In this document: piece by piece, positions 13,270 to 24,658 of the stretch
Layout: the number at the start of each line of letters is the position of its first letter
Position numbering within the stretch: position 1 is the first letter of the stretch
NCBI RefSeq assembly: GCF_008831285.2
Contig: NC_045141.1
Location: forward strand, 9,289,353-9,353,352
DNA: 64,000 bases
Direction: 5' to 3'
From: Nymphaea colorata
Lineage: Eukaryota; Streptophyta; Magnoliopsida; Nymphaeales; Nymphaeaceae
Made by a program: the position numbers and the translations under genes
The notes under the pieces: model-generated
Database searches by the model: none
What the model was told of the DNA's origin: nothing
Seen by the model: only the letters and a program-made list of their open reading frames with translations

Positions 13270-15060
13270 ACTGTAGATTCGAGAAAGGGTCATGCATTGT
13301 GAAAACTGATTCAACTACCTTGGACAAAACTGCATTGTGATAGGCACATAAGTACATACTATTTAATTTTGAAGCACTTGCTCATTTTCCTAGGAAAAAG
13401 AACGGCTTTTGATATTATAGATGGTTACAAAATATTGTTACTCATATAAAATGATTTTCCATGTAGACTTCACCTGAAGGAATTAATAAGGCAATGTTGT
13501 AGAACCTTAGTGTGTGAAATTGAAAACATGTATAAGGTTCCTTTATAAGATTGGCTAAGAAAATATATAAGTTTAATAACAACATTACATTGTCATGCTT
13601 TTTCATTATCAAACTATTTTTTGCTAATATTGTCCATTATAATATGTTCAATTGCTATATCAACCAAGTTAATGAAGTGAGCAAGGAAGCCAGATGTCTC
13701 TATATAGGCACCCCACAGTTTTTATCAGTATAAATGACCATTTTACCCAAATAAAGGGGATTTTAAACTGGGTTTTTAATAGAATCTTAAATGTAGAGGC
13801 CATAAACTAAACTAGAGCAAATTATACACCCTAATTATCTGATGCCAAGACCTATAGCACCATAGGTTGTCAGTACCTAGAAAAATTACCATTTTTCTCT
13901 TAATCACCTCCATGTTTCCTAATTTTACAAAAAAATTCATGAAAATCCTGATAATTGTGTTACATAAGTCAACCAAGGTTATTTCTATCTCTACAAGTTG
14001 TTGGTAACTCTTAGAACATGTTTACTCACTTATATTTGGTTAGAAATGGCCAATTTCCCTTATTTTTCCACCCTTTTCACCATTAGAATACCTATAGACC
14101 GTATTTTACCCACAATAGGATATTCTTAGGATTAGTATTTTTAGCTCTACTTTCAATTTTCAAGGCTAAATTCCAATATTAGGTGAATGATACTTGAAGT
14201 CCCCCATTCTTACATGTTTGATCACTATTTCTAGGTCATTTGAGCAAATCAGCTCGAACTAAGTGGGGATCATATTCTTACACTCAGTCTCTGCCCTGGT
14301 ATGGTCAGACTGCTTACCTAATCTCCATGCCACGAGTAAAGATCCCATTTATATATGCATACATTTTTTTTTATATAAATCTACATTTGGAGTTACATGA
14401 ACCTAGCTTAGGATATTCATGTGCCAAACCTAAGCCCAGTAAGGCTTACATAGGGTTTGAGTCTGCTTAGAACTGAGCTCCACTTGGTTCAAACATGATT
14501 GAACTTATCTAACCAAAACTAAACCCAATTTGACACGAGCTTAATCTGACCTGCATCTAGCTAAGCCCAAAGCTAGATCAAGCCTAGGTCCAATTCCTGA
14601 ATACTGACTTGAGTCGACAACACCCACACTGAGCCTAGTTTGGGTGCCTAGATGTCAAACCCTTGTTTTAGATCAAAATATTAGAACTTAGATCTATAAT
14701 CTACTTTGATTTAGATCCAAACATTCAATTTCACAAATCTAGATCAAAATTTACCAATCAAATATCGATCTAGACTTTTGATCCAAGTGCTAGATCCAAA
14801 TTCTTCGTTAGATCTTAATTTAGATATCCTTTTGGGCTAAAAATTATTTGGAAGAGTTATCTATACAATTTTTTCTATGCATTTGTGTTACAGCTCAATT
14901 TTAAAACGAGTTGATTTTATACTTTTTTATGATTCTATATGTGGTTACAAAGTCATTAATTCAATTCTATTTGTAGTATTATGCGTCATTTGTGTTTCTA
15001 TTCTAAGTTTGCAATGTTGTAACTTTTTTATCCCATTAATATTTTTTCCAAGAGGCTGCA
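13270..15060. other. Non-coding; part rich in AGATC/TAGATC words
   Basis: No gene recognised. From about 14450 to 14830 the sequence is dense in related words such as TAGATC, GATCTAG and TAGATCCAAA, like the text seen in the gypsy LTRs near 32600 and 44200. It may be an old LTR remnant, but I could not find ends. Confidence 0.35.
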
Positions 15061-15663
15061 GACTAATTTTCAGATCAATCCAGGTTGAATTGATATGAAT
15101 GTAGTCTGACCAAATATGGAAGTTAACCCGTTTTACATGCTATGTTTTCTATAATTTTATATTTATGTCATAGGTTTCTGGTCATTTGTGTCATAGGTTT
15201 CTGGTCATTTGTCTTTCAAATTTGAAAAAAAAAATTCTATACAACTTGGAGTTGATTATGCCATGTATAAAGAATCTTCTTACCAAATTTCATGACAATC
15301 CAATACGGTTAACCTAGTGTTTGAATTTGTCCAAGTCAACCACTAAGTTGAGTTGTCCTGAAGACTAATTTTCAGATCAATCCAGGTTGAATTGATATGA
15401 ATGTAGTCTGACCAAATATGGAAGTTAACCTGTTTTACTTGCTATGTTTTCTATAATTTTATATTTATGTCATAGGTTTCTGGTCATTTGTGTCATAGGT
15501 TTCTGGTCATTTGTCTTTCAAATTTGAAAAAAAAAATTCTATACAACTTGGAGTTGATTATGCCATGTATAAAGAATCTTCTTACCAAATTTCATGACAA
15601 TCCAATACGGTTAACCTAGTGTTTGAATTTGTCCAAGTCAACCACTAAGTTGAGTTGTCCTGA
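15061..15663. repeat. 302-bp direct tandem duplication, nearly identical copies
   Basis: Copy 1 is 15061-15362 and copy 2 is 15363-15663. The copies differ at only about two positions that I can see (CCCGTTTTACATGC against CCTGTTTTACTTGC). Each copy also holds an internal direct doublet of the phrase GTCATAGGTTTCTGGTCATTT. No open reading frame spans it. Confidence 0.92.
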
Positions 15664-17756
15664 TTTCCAGACTTACCCAAATTTTCATGTTTCTGCTTGT
15701 TAACCGATGTGAAATCCAAGTTCAGCATCTAGTCTTGATTTTCCTGGTATTTTAGACATAATTGGGTTTGTTTATGGTATCTTAATGTATTTGAACCTTA
15801 GTCTAAGTTGTCTAGCCTTGAAATTCATAATTTGATGTGTTAGTTTATATTCTTGTTAATATGAATATTCGGTTTGATTTTTAACACTATAATGCAGCAT
15901 TTGGTTATAAAACATGCATTCAAATTCACGAAGGTACTCAAGCTAACTCATCATGTGACTCATGAGAATAGTCCTCGCACATGTGTTTCTTATGTAGCCT
16001 AGCCTCTACATGGGTTTCATTTGCAAAATCATGCATATTATAATTAGTTTTTGCTACATTTTCAATGTTTGACATGCATTCATATAATTTTCTTTCACGT
16101 TGTATCAGGAATTTGATGTCAAAACATTCACTTAGAATTAGGTCCATGTGAGAATCAGCTTAGATTATCAACTACATGCATGCGACAATAGTCCTTACGT
16201 GCACTTGGTCTGAACTAACTTTTATAAGGATACATGTTTTCAAAAACATAGTTTTGGACTTCACATCCTCAAAATTGAACTTGTTTTTACACATCCTTTT
16301 GAAAACCCTAGGTTCAAAGTTGTTTGAGATGTAAACCCATAGATTGAAGAAACCTGAAACATGTTTAGCTTACTCAATGTCTCAACTAAGATTTGACATC
16401 AAGCCCACTACGACAAATCTGATCCTCACTTATGTTGGAATAGGCTAAAACCTTTATCCTACCTAGGTTGTAGCCATGTGAATCTTGAATGGATCTAGAT
16501 CTTGTGAATTAGATTTTAGACCTTCGAATTTGGATTTGAACTTGATCACATCTTGGATCCATATTAGTCAATTGGATTTCCAACTAGACCTCACATTGGG
16601 AATTTAGGATGCAGATTTTAATAAGTCTGGATCATTATCTTAGATCTTATGAAGGATTGGACTCCAATTTGGATTTTAGATCTCAACTTTACGTCTCAAC
16701 CCCAATTTCAAACCATCAGATTTAGAACCTTGAATTGGATTTTATAAATTACAGCTTTGGATTGTTCCTGAATTAAATCTTGAACTCAGATTTGGATCAT
16801 AATTATTTAGATTTTAGACATAGATTTCCTTTCGTCTACATTCCTAAAACCTTAGCAACTAGATATCAACTCTGTCTAGACCTAGTGCACACGCATTCAT
16901 ATTAGATATAGGACTCGCTGCATGGATCAATGATGATAGAGATAATCAATTGCGTCCCTAGGTTCCAAATGCACTTTCTTTCAGTTAATACGCTCCACTT
17001 TATGATAACCTACATAGTTTTATAAAACCACTTTTTTCTCAAAATTAGGGTATTTTAGGAACATGGCAACAATAAGAACTTGTTATCTCAAACATTTAGT
17101 ATAGTCTTTGATTTGATTAATGCTGCTAAAGGCACTAGAGACATGACCCTATATACATTGATTGGCAAGCTGTCATTTGAGACATGAACAAGAGATTTGT
17201 TTGACATGCAACAAGATGTGCATGTAAACAATGATGCGAGCTTTGATTATTTGAACCATGTTGGGCTAGTAAACTACATATTGACAATGAGGATGATGAC
17301 ATTTTTGTTGATATGGACTTTGATAAAAAAGAGCAAGAGAAGAAGAAGAATTTATTGACGGCGTGCCTTGACTTCAATGTAAAAGAGCAAAAGAAGAAGA
17401 CTTTATTGATGATAGAGAGCTAGTATACTTTTTTTTAAAAAAAAATGTTGTGCAACATTGTTATTCAAGAATGTTGAATCTGATCTATAGCTAAACTCCT
17501 CACGTAATTGTTCCATTTACATTTCTATTATTATACAGTGTTATTATTAAAATGTGCTTGCATTCCATCCAACTTTTTATTGTCTGCATCTTGAAAAGAT
17601 TTTTTTTCTTATTGACATTATCTTATGACTATGATAATTTTGTGATTAAGGACTAAGTTTACCCAATAGTTGGTATACCCAACCAACCACATGATGACAT
17701 TGCAAGCTCTTCTATAGATGTTTTATTGCATACTCTTTTTAAATATTTGTCAAGTT
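15664..17756. other. Non-coding; second AGATC/GGATCTAGATC-rich tract
   Basis: No gene recognised. About 16480-16840 again holds many imperfect words such as GGATCTAGATC, TTAGATTTTAGA and TTGGATT. An 80-codon minus-strand frame at 17135-17377 has no recognisable domain. Confidence 0.35.
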
Positions 17757-18223
17757 CGTATACATAGGGATGTCAACAGATCGGATTCGGATCGGATACA
17801 TCTTTAACCATATCCGCTTTTTCGGATATTCATATATTCGGATTCGGATTCGGATTCGAATTCGAATAAACCAAAGTCATATCCGAATCCGAATCCGAAA
17901 TCCGATTTTACAATCCGAATCCGATTTTTATATTTATATCCGAATCCGAATCCGAATTTTGAACCGGATTTTGCCATTTTTCAAGTATTAGATAGAGGAT
18001 ATTTGTCTAAAAATGAGTCCAATCAAAATCCGTATCCGCATCCAATCCGATATTCATGTATATCCGAATCCGAATCCGAATCCGATCGGATGTCATTTAT
18101 TAAATCTGAATCCGATCCGATTTCTTAATCGGATATTAAATTTTTATCCATATCCGATTTTTTCGGATCGGATCGGTCGGATATCCGATTCAAATCGGAT
18201 ATATTGACATCCCTACTTATACA
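17757..18223. mobile_element. hAT-type MITE filled with ATCCGA repeats
   Basis: The element is 17765-18215 (451 bp). It begins TAGGGATGTCAA and ends TTGACATCCCTA, a perfect 12-bp terminal inverted repeat of a kind common in plant hAT elements. The flanking octamers are CGTATACA (17757-17764) and CTTATACA (18216-18223), a target duplication with one mismatch, as expected for hAT. The interior is built almost entirely of GGATTC/GAATCC/ATCCGA words, in the GGATTCGG sense on the left and mostly the CCGAATCC sense further right. This gives the whole element dyad character. The Arg-Ile and Asn-Pro-rich frames inside are artefacts. It is non-autonomous. Confidence 0.85.
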
Positions 18224-18430
18224 GGCCTTTCGTTAATTTTTTTTATTCTTTCAACATCAAAGAAGAAACAAGGGAAATGTGACCCACATTGGCATTCAAA
18301 GGTTGCAAAGCTGCCCCTCCCCCCTCCCCCACCGGGACACTCAATATGGGAATTAATAAATTTGGTCAACCAACAGGTGACAAGGCCATCAAAGTTTCAC
18401 ATTATATGGGAAGTCTAGCATATGATGACA

Positions 18431-18757
18431 ACTAGCGGGTTGGGATCCGTCGAACCAGGGGCCCGAAACCAAGAGTGGGTTGGGTTGTTACAGTGGTATT
18501 AAAGCCGGTTCAACACTCAGACCTAAGGTCCTACACGCGCGGACGCGTGTGCCTTAAGGGGGGTGAATTGTAACACCCCAAAAATTAAGTCTCGTATTGA
18601 AGATTGAGAGAGATCTTCAAGGGCTTATAAAGTGAGTTATTAATGAGATGATTGTCCTGTTTCCTAGTCTTTTTAAGGTGGAGCCGAAACTGCTAGGGGG
18701 CAGGTTGGGATCCGTCGAACCAGAGGCTCGAGCCCAAGAGTGGGTCGGGTTGTTGCA
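18431..18757 (+). mobile_element. TRIM-type miniature LTR retrotransposon, 5' LTR truncated
   Basis: The 3' LTR is 18569-18757 (189 bp), from TGTAACACCCC to GGTTGTTGCA. The 3' end of a matching 5' LTR is at about 18431-18492, sharing GGGATCCGTCGAACCAG and the GAGTGGGTNGGGTTGTT end; the rest of the 5' LTR is missing. A primer binding site, TGGTATTAAAGC, lies at 18494-18505, a two-base variant of the initiator-Met tRNA site TGGTATCAGAGC. A purine tract, AAGGGGGGTGAAT (18556-18568), precedes the 3' LTR. The internal domain is only 76 bp and has no coding capacity. A 5-bp target duplication cannot be tested because the left end is lost. Confidence 0.85.
18533..18550. other. Hairpin in the TRIM internal domain
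   Basis: ACACGCG-CGGA-CGCGTGT is a perfect 7-bp stem with a 4-nt loop. TAAGG (18524-18528) and CCTTA (18552-18556) extend the dyad outward. It sits between primer site and purine tract, where a dimerisation or packaging signal would be expected. That role is inference. Confidence 0.6.
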
Positions 18758-18759
18758 CC

Positions 18760-20869
18760 CACTAAATTTGTGGTCCAAAAGATGCACATAGATATAGATC
18801 ATTTTCCTGCTACTATGAGTCCTTTTGGTCCGAAAGTTATCCTTTCGTACAACTCTACCAAAAGGACAATGTAAGCACTAGTGGCAAAGATAAGAACAAA
18901 AAACCGAATATTGAAGCTTAATACCACCACATTAAAGCAGCATGAGAAAGCAATGTAAGTACATATTGATGTCTCTTCTTCCAGACCGAGATGAGGGGTA
19001 CGATGCCAAGTGAACCATTATGTCTTCAACAGAGCAACAAATCAGGACCATCTAATCTAGGAAGGTAATATTTATTCAATATTACAGTTTTTGTACATTG
19101 AAATTAAGGCACCAGCGATGATGTTTGATTAAGAATTTAGATTTGAACCCATGATGTGTGATCAAAGAGCAGATCTACTCAAAGAGTTTAATGTGGTCAT
19201 GTTTGCCAGTTCTAGAAACACATCATGTTTAAGTGTGACTTTCGGATTTTCAATTGGAATGGTTAACCGATGCGAGTATAAAATCTAGACAATGATTAGA
19301 GAGGATAAATAAAGGAAGTCATCCATTGATGAATTTCCTTGTATTCAATATTCCCTTGATAAAGTTTGTAATGACTCCTTAGTTGGCTTTGTAGGTATGC
19401 TCATGACCAAAGCCAAGACCAAGAGTCTATATTGGCTGCATGAGATCCAGTCCAATTCTCCCTCAAAAGAGGCCAACTACGTGTTTGCCTCTATGAGAGT
19501 GTATGTGTGCGTGTGTGCAGAATATATGTTAATCATGCACGTTAGAAACCAGAAAACAATTATCCACCCATATTTCCCTTTCCCTACATGAGGCTATATT
19601 TGTAACTTTCAAATGTCTTTTTATTCGAAAAAGATATTATAAATCAAACTACTTTAATTAAGTACTTTGAGTTTTTAGTTAAGGTCTATGTAATTTGATC
19701 TGTTTAATTTCATCTCTTAAGTAAACACTTATGTAATCAGACAATTTGAATATGCAGGGGCATAAAATGTCATGAACCAGAGTCCTGGAAATGTGGAGAA
19801 GAAGAAAACAAGTATGTCCAACATGTGATTGGGCAGATCTCTGCCATTTCTAAAGACTTGGCTGCCTACATATCCATAAATTCTTAAGATAACTCTTACC
19901 TTATTTTGTTTCATGTTATTTTTAATATCTGTGTTTGATGAACTCTCAAAAGCTTCTTCTTTGTTTATCACCTCCTCCTTTTCCATGATGTACTTAACTA
20001 AAAGGGCATCATTGTGAAATTTGCTAACAGAGATGCACTTTTAAATTTGGTCTGCTTGATTAAAGACTTTAACACTTCAATTTGCACTTCTTTGATTTAA
20101 TATTAGGTGATCGAGGAAAAACATTTATGGTGCACTCCCCTGCTCAAACTGGTAGTTCTTTTTTCTTTGGTGAATGGCATTTCTTGTTTTCTTGTTCACC
20201 AGAACACAAGAGAAGAATACAGTTTCAATCCTCTATATCCTCCCCTTCTTTTCGTGTCTTCCAAAACATTGAGTAGTATCCTTACCAATCTTTTATCCAT
20301 TTTGCTTTTGTCCCCGTCCACTTCACCTATGTGGACAATGTCTTATGGAACATATTAGTTGATTATGATACTTAAAGAAGTTTTAGGTTTGGTGTTCATG
20401 CAATTTTGTTTTTATATGATCTTCAACTTAAAGTGCAATGTGTCCCAGTAAAGTTAAATTGTGTTCAGCATTTTTTGGGGCTTCGTGATCTCAACAAAAG
20501 ATTTATTATGCTTGACTCATCATCACTGGTACGATCTTCTTCTCCTATTCATTCTATTGATTTTATAGATAATGTTTCTTGCTCAGCTGGGTGGCCAACA
20601 CAATTTCCTTTGCCACATTGGGCAATTATCTACTTGATTTCAAATCTGGTTGCTATTTTTGCTTTGGTGGTTTCAGTTTCTCATGATTATGTTCTTTGTA
20701 ATCAAGTACATTGTTCCTTCCATCTGAATTATCATAATTAGCTATCCCCTTAATATTGGTCTAAATTAAAATTTCCATTTTTGTTGTCTACCTATTTTCT
20801 AATGGACATCAAAAGTTATAAGTTTCTCAATGAAGATGTCTTCTCAGATCCGTTTGAATGTTTTTTCAG
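18760..20869. other. Non-coding stretch before the TIR1/AFB relic
   Basis: No gene recognised. Frames of 83-111 codons at 20107-20358 and 20406-20741 match no family known to me. If the TIR1/AFB relic kept its original intron, part of this stretch is that intron. Confidence 0.35.
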
Positions 20870-21315
20870 GTGTTGGACCATATTGGAGACTACGGACTTC
20901 AAGTGGTAGCATCTACTTCAGGTCTTCTCACTAATCAAGTATTTGTACATTGGCATGTATGCTGAGCATCTAGAAAGGATGTCCATTGCCTCGCTAGTGA
21001 TAGTGATGAGGGAATGTTGTATGTGTTGGAAGGCAGCAAGAATTTGAACAGGTTGGAGATCAGGGACTGCCCACTTGGTGATAGTTCTCTTTTAGCAAAA
21101 GTGGAGAAGTGCCAGACAATGCGACCCCTTTGGATGTCAACATGTACTGTTACTTACCACGGATGGTTGATTTCTCCTAGCCAAGATTTTTCATTTCTCA
21201 TAGATTACCATTTTGATGTATGTTGTCAATCTTTTTGGCTTCTATGGAGTACACAGTGGCGCATGTATGATGATGTATCCACACCGATCAGTTGTAAACA
21301 ATTCAACTTTTTGGT
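20870..21315 (+). pseudogene. TIR1/AFB-type auxin-receptor F-box gene, exon pseudogene
   Basis: A tract TTTTTTCAG ending at 20869 looks like a retained splice acceptor. The following exon reads VLDHIGDYGLQVVAST, the LRR segment that follows an intron in TIR1/AFB genes. The sequence then jumps to GLLTNQVF, skipping roughly 90 residues present in functional members. It continues YIGMYAEHLERMSIA, SDSDEGMLYVLEG and LNRLEIRDCPLGDSSLLA, then TMRPLWMSTCTVTY. At least two single-base frameshifts occur, near 20950 and 20995. A further shift after 21165 leads into a poorly conserved C-terminus (LLAKIF; MYPHRSV near 21276). Functional relatives are SCF ubiquitin-ligase receptors for auxin. This copy is dead. 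The F-box and N-terminal LRRs were not found upstream. Confidence 0.85.
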
Positions 21316-21328
21316 ATTAAAATGTTGT

Positions 21329-21347
21329 ATATATATATATATATATA
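21329..21347. repeat. (TA)n microsatellite
   Basis: A short TA run between the TIR1/AFB relic and the GTTGCTAAA-type repeat. Confidence 0.85.
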
Positions 21348-21353
21348 GCAAAA

Positions 21354-21540
21354 CCGTTGCTAAAAAAACCTTGCCTGGTAGTTTGTAAGCACAAAGTTAA
21401 TAGGCAAGACTTTTAATTTTTAGGCACGGGTCTGAACTGTTGCTACAAAAAAAAACCTTGCCTAGTAATTTGTAGGCACAAAGTTAATAGGCACCGTTTT
21501 TAATGTTTGTAGGCAGGGAAACGAACTGTTACTAAATGTT
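21354..21540. repeat. Subterminal-like direct repeat with CCGTTGCTAAA motif
   Basis: The phrases CCGTTGCTAAAAAAACCTTG (21354), CTGTTGCTACAAAAAAAAAC (about 21438) and CTGTTACTAAA (about 21527) are spaced about 84-89 bp apart. The text between them is also repeated (TTTGTA[A/G]GCACAAAGTTAATAGGCA). Repeats of this kind are common near the ends of plant CACTA and Mutator-like elements, but I could not find a terminal inverted repeat or target duplication. Confidence 0.55.
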
Positions 21541-21559
21541 TTTAGTAATGAATTTTCAA

Positions 21560-22950
21560 GTTTTAGTTATGGATATTCCCCTTTCAAGTTTTAGCTATGG
21601 GTATTCCCCTGTTGTGTGAAGGGAGAAGAAGAAACAAAAAACATATAAGCCAAGGTTGAGTCGATCAGCCATATTATATAGGGCAACCCCTAGTGATAAA
21701 GAAAAATATCTAAATGAAGATGAAGAATAGTGAATGAAAAGGAGAAGAAAGAAGGAACATAGAATAAAGAAGAAGAAGGGTGACTGAAGAAGACAAAGGG
21801 AGACAAAGAAGAGAGAGAAGAAGAAGAGGAAGTTATAGCTGCTCTTCATGGCAGAAGAACCACGATGTGTGTCAAAGGGAGCGAGAGAGAGAGATGGTTA
21901 CCCGCAAAGCACATGTAGGAAGAGAGTGCAACTGCGAGGAGATGGCCACCTGACTACCTGAGGGCTTTGAGCGAGAAGGTTTAGAGGGGGAGGTTTTCAA
22001 GGAAAAAGAAACTCCCCCTCGCATCCCAGGGGTGGAGTTGTTTCAAGTATGGACACATGTTTCCATTTTGGACGACATAAAGACACTGTTGTTTGGAGGG
22101 GTCATTTGGTAAATGAAATACTTTGTGAGTGTTTCATGGAATTATCCTAATATTTTGGGCAGCTAGACTCATTGAACACTATAGGGTTTTCCAACTGCCA
22201 AACGACCCCTTATAAGAACAACTCAACATACGAAGAAAAACAGAGTAACTAGAAAAAGAAAATAAAGTCGCAACATGAAAACCAAATTTTATGAAGATAA
22301 AAAACAGATTAACTAGAAAAATAAAAGAAGCTGGCAAGATGAAAACCAAATTTCACCTTATATCGCTTCCCTTTTGGATCGGGTCAACCACTAATCGATT
22401 TTTAAATCAGGAAAAAGCTGCAATGCATTTACAAAATCGCCGGTACAAGCACTGTCATCGAGAAGAAACACCAAAGTGCCTTGCTTAGCTGCTTTTGTTG
22501 TAAAATCGAACGTTAGACCGTGCTTCTATATCATAGTCGACATCATTGATCTTCTTCATGCCAAGGGAAAAATAGAGAATTAATAACTTTAGAAATATTT
22601 GTTGTAGTGGAGTTAAAATCTTTAACAAATAAAGGTAGTCGGTGTTTTATGCAAGTGGGCATATAAAAGGAAATCCATTTTCTCGAGTCCTATAAAGTTT
22701 GACTGACTCATAAATTGTGAAATGACTAGTGTTTTGACGGATCATGATGATTTTACATTTTGACGTACCATCTGGGTAAGCATATGGTTGCATGGATTTA
22801 TCAGCTAAGTTTACAACTATATATAATATCCGAAGGGAAGAAATTTCTCTTTTCATTTTTCATTGTAACTGCTTAAGATATTCAGACTTCATTAATTTGT
22901 TAAAATGGCACAAGATCTTAGGCAGCACCCGTTAGGGTGCTTTTCAGTCG
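21560..22950. other. Non-coding stretch, purine-rich in part
   Basis: A GAAGAAG-rich stretch lies at about 21710-21830, and its minus-strand Phe-rich frame is a composition artefact. No gene or element boundary was recognised. Confidence 0.35.
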
Positions 22951-23052
22951 ATATATATGGGTGGTAGCCTGGTAGGGATGCAAACTGTTGGATGCATAAG
23001 TTCATTTTGTTCAGCTATATCACAACTGGATCCGATTTGCTTCTCAATGTAT

Positions 23053-23262
23053 CTAGCTGATCCAATATCCAAATTGTCTGCAACCACAGTAATAGATCTG
23101 TGTATATATATAAGTCTGGTATGTCAGGGTCAGACAGTAATATATATATATACAGAACCATTACTATAGGAAAACAGGTTGCTATCTGACCCTGACATAC
23201 CAGACTTATATATACACAGATCCATTACTGTGGTTGCAGACAATTTGGATATTGGATCAGCT

Positions 23263-23264
<2 letters not shown>
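23053..23264. repeat. Near-perfect inverted repeat, 80-bp arms, 50-bp spacer
   Basis: The left arm is 23053-23134 and the right arm 23185-23264. Read in opposite orientation they differ only by one substitution (AATAGATC against AATGGATC) and one extra TA. The outer ends are CTAGCTGATCCAATATCC. A third, direct partial copy of the right arm lies at 23318-23372, separated by an expanded (TA)n tract. A transcript across the region would fold into a long hairpin. The frames here (starting 22957 and 23179) are the two faces of the same palindrome. Confidence 0.9.

Positions 23265-23317
<53 letters not shown>
23265..23317. repeat. (TA)n microsatellite inside the inverted-repeat region
   Basis: About 53 bases of uninterrupted TA between the right hairpin arm and a third partial copy of the arm. 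Confidence 0.95.
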
Positions 23318-23320
<3 letters not shown>

Positions 23321-23429
23321 GTTTCTATCTGACCTTGACATACCAGACTTATATAAATACGGAGCCATTACTATATATATATATGTGTGTGTGTGTTTAG
23401 ACAGATAGAGAGGGGCACAAAGACAAAGA

Positions 23430-23432
<3 letters not shown>

Positions 23433-23471
<39 letters not shown>
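23433..23471. repeat. (TA)n microsatellite
   Basis: About 38 bases of TA, followed by GATA/GAGA-rich sequence. Confidence 0.95.
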
Positions 23472-23472
<1 letters not shown>

Positions 23473-24586
23473 TAGAGAGAGATATATATGTAGATAGAGA
23501 GAGACAGAGAAACTATATAAACTGTGAGTGGTACAAACCAGACTAATAGGTCAAGGACAAAAACCAAACCCTTCAAATATGATATTTAATGTTTTTTTTT
23601 CTTATAGATCTAACCTTACCAATATGATCTTAAGGATAGGAAGATGCTTAATATATGTTAAGTAGAGCATTTTTTGGGTTTTAATAGTCTTTTTATAATG
23701 AACAAAAATGGATTGCTCTCATAGCATCAATATTTTGATAATAAAAAAACTATATTTTTCATGAAAACAACTTGATTTGAAACATGTTTTATATCAAAAC
23801 AGTTGTTATAAATATATTAGGATGTTTATTTTTTATTTAAAATAATTTTTTTAGCAAAAAATCGAAGGGTCTGGTTTTATCCCTGACCTAAACATCTGGA
23901 TGTTACCAAAATTTAAAGGGTGTCTAAAACACCATCTATGCACGTAACTTACTAGAAGAATCTTTTTTTTTAATCTCATAAACGAATCTTTTATTTATTT
24001 ATAAAATATGCGCAACTATTTTCTTAATATATGTTCTGCTTATTGATTTACTACGTGACTGATGCCACAAACACTGCCGCTTTTGAATACATTATTGATA
24101 TGCCTATCTCACGTCTGTAAAAGCATCTGACTCAGACGTTACCAACATCTCCTTTTGATGTTTTTATTCGATGCATTTTTTCAGATCATAAGTAGGTTTC
24201 TTTTACTTATGTTTTCACTTTTCGCCAGCAAAAGCATCACGGGCATATTTTCGCTGAAGTCTATTTTTTGTCTCATCACAGTTATCATCTTCGGAAAGAT
24301 TACTGATGCTTTTTTAAGCTTGACTTACGTTCTTTACTGTCACTGGTAAAAAAGAGAAAAGGTCCTCTTCCTTTTGAAATTTACAATTGCTTTAAAAATA
24401 CCTTCCCCCCTAAGAGTACTTCCCTTCAAAAATACTTTATATCATTATTGGAACGCAGATCATATATGTGGATCTTCTTATCGTGTGACGCCCGTCTCAT
24501 CTAGAGAGTTTTAACTCATGTAATTCTCTCACAGACTTTCTTCGGAATTATTGTTAATTACGAAGAATCTTCTAATCTACGCGTAA

Positions 24587-24658
24587 GCAGTAGATTTTAA
24601 AAATGTATGTAAAAAGGAATACGCAGTAGATTTTAAAAATGTATGTAAAAAGGAATAC
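24587..24658. repeat. 36-bp perfect tandem duplication
   Basis: The phrase GCAGTAGATTTTAAAAATG and its continuation is present at 24587-24622 and again at 24623-24658. Confidence 0.9.

Noticed and set aside
17770-18207. Arg-Ile-rich and Asn-Pro-rich small proteins.
   Set aside because: They are translations of the ATCCGA repeats of the MITE.
17770-18215. CRISPR-like or satellite array suggested by the short spaced repeats.
   Set aside because: The repeats have no unique spacers and lie inside a TIR- and target-duplication-bounded transposon in a plant genome.
18431-18757. Cassandra-type TRIM carrying a 5S rRNA promoter.
   Set aside because: I see no 5S internal control region in the LTR, so only a generic TRIM call is supported.
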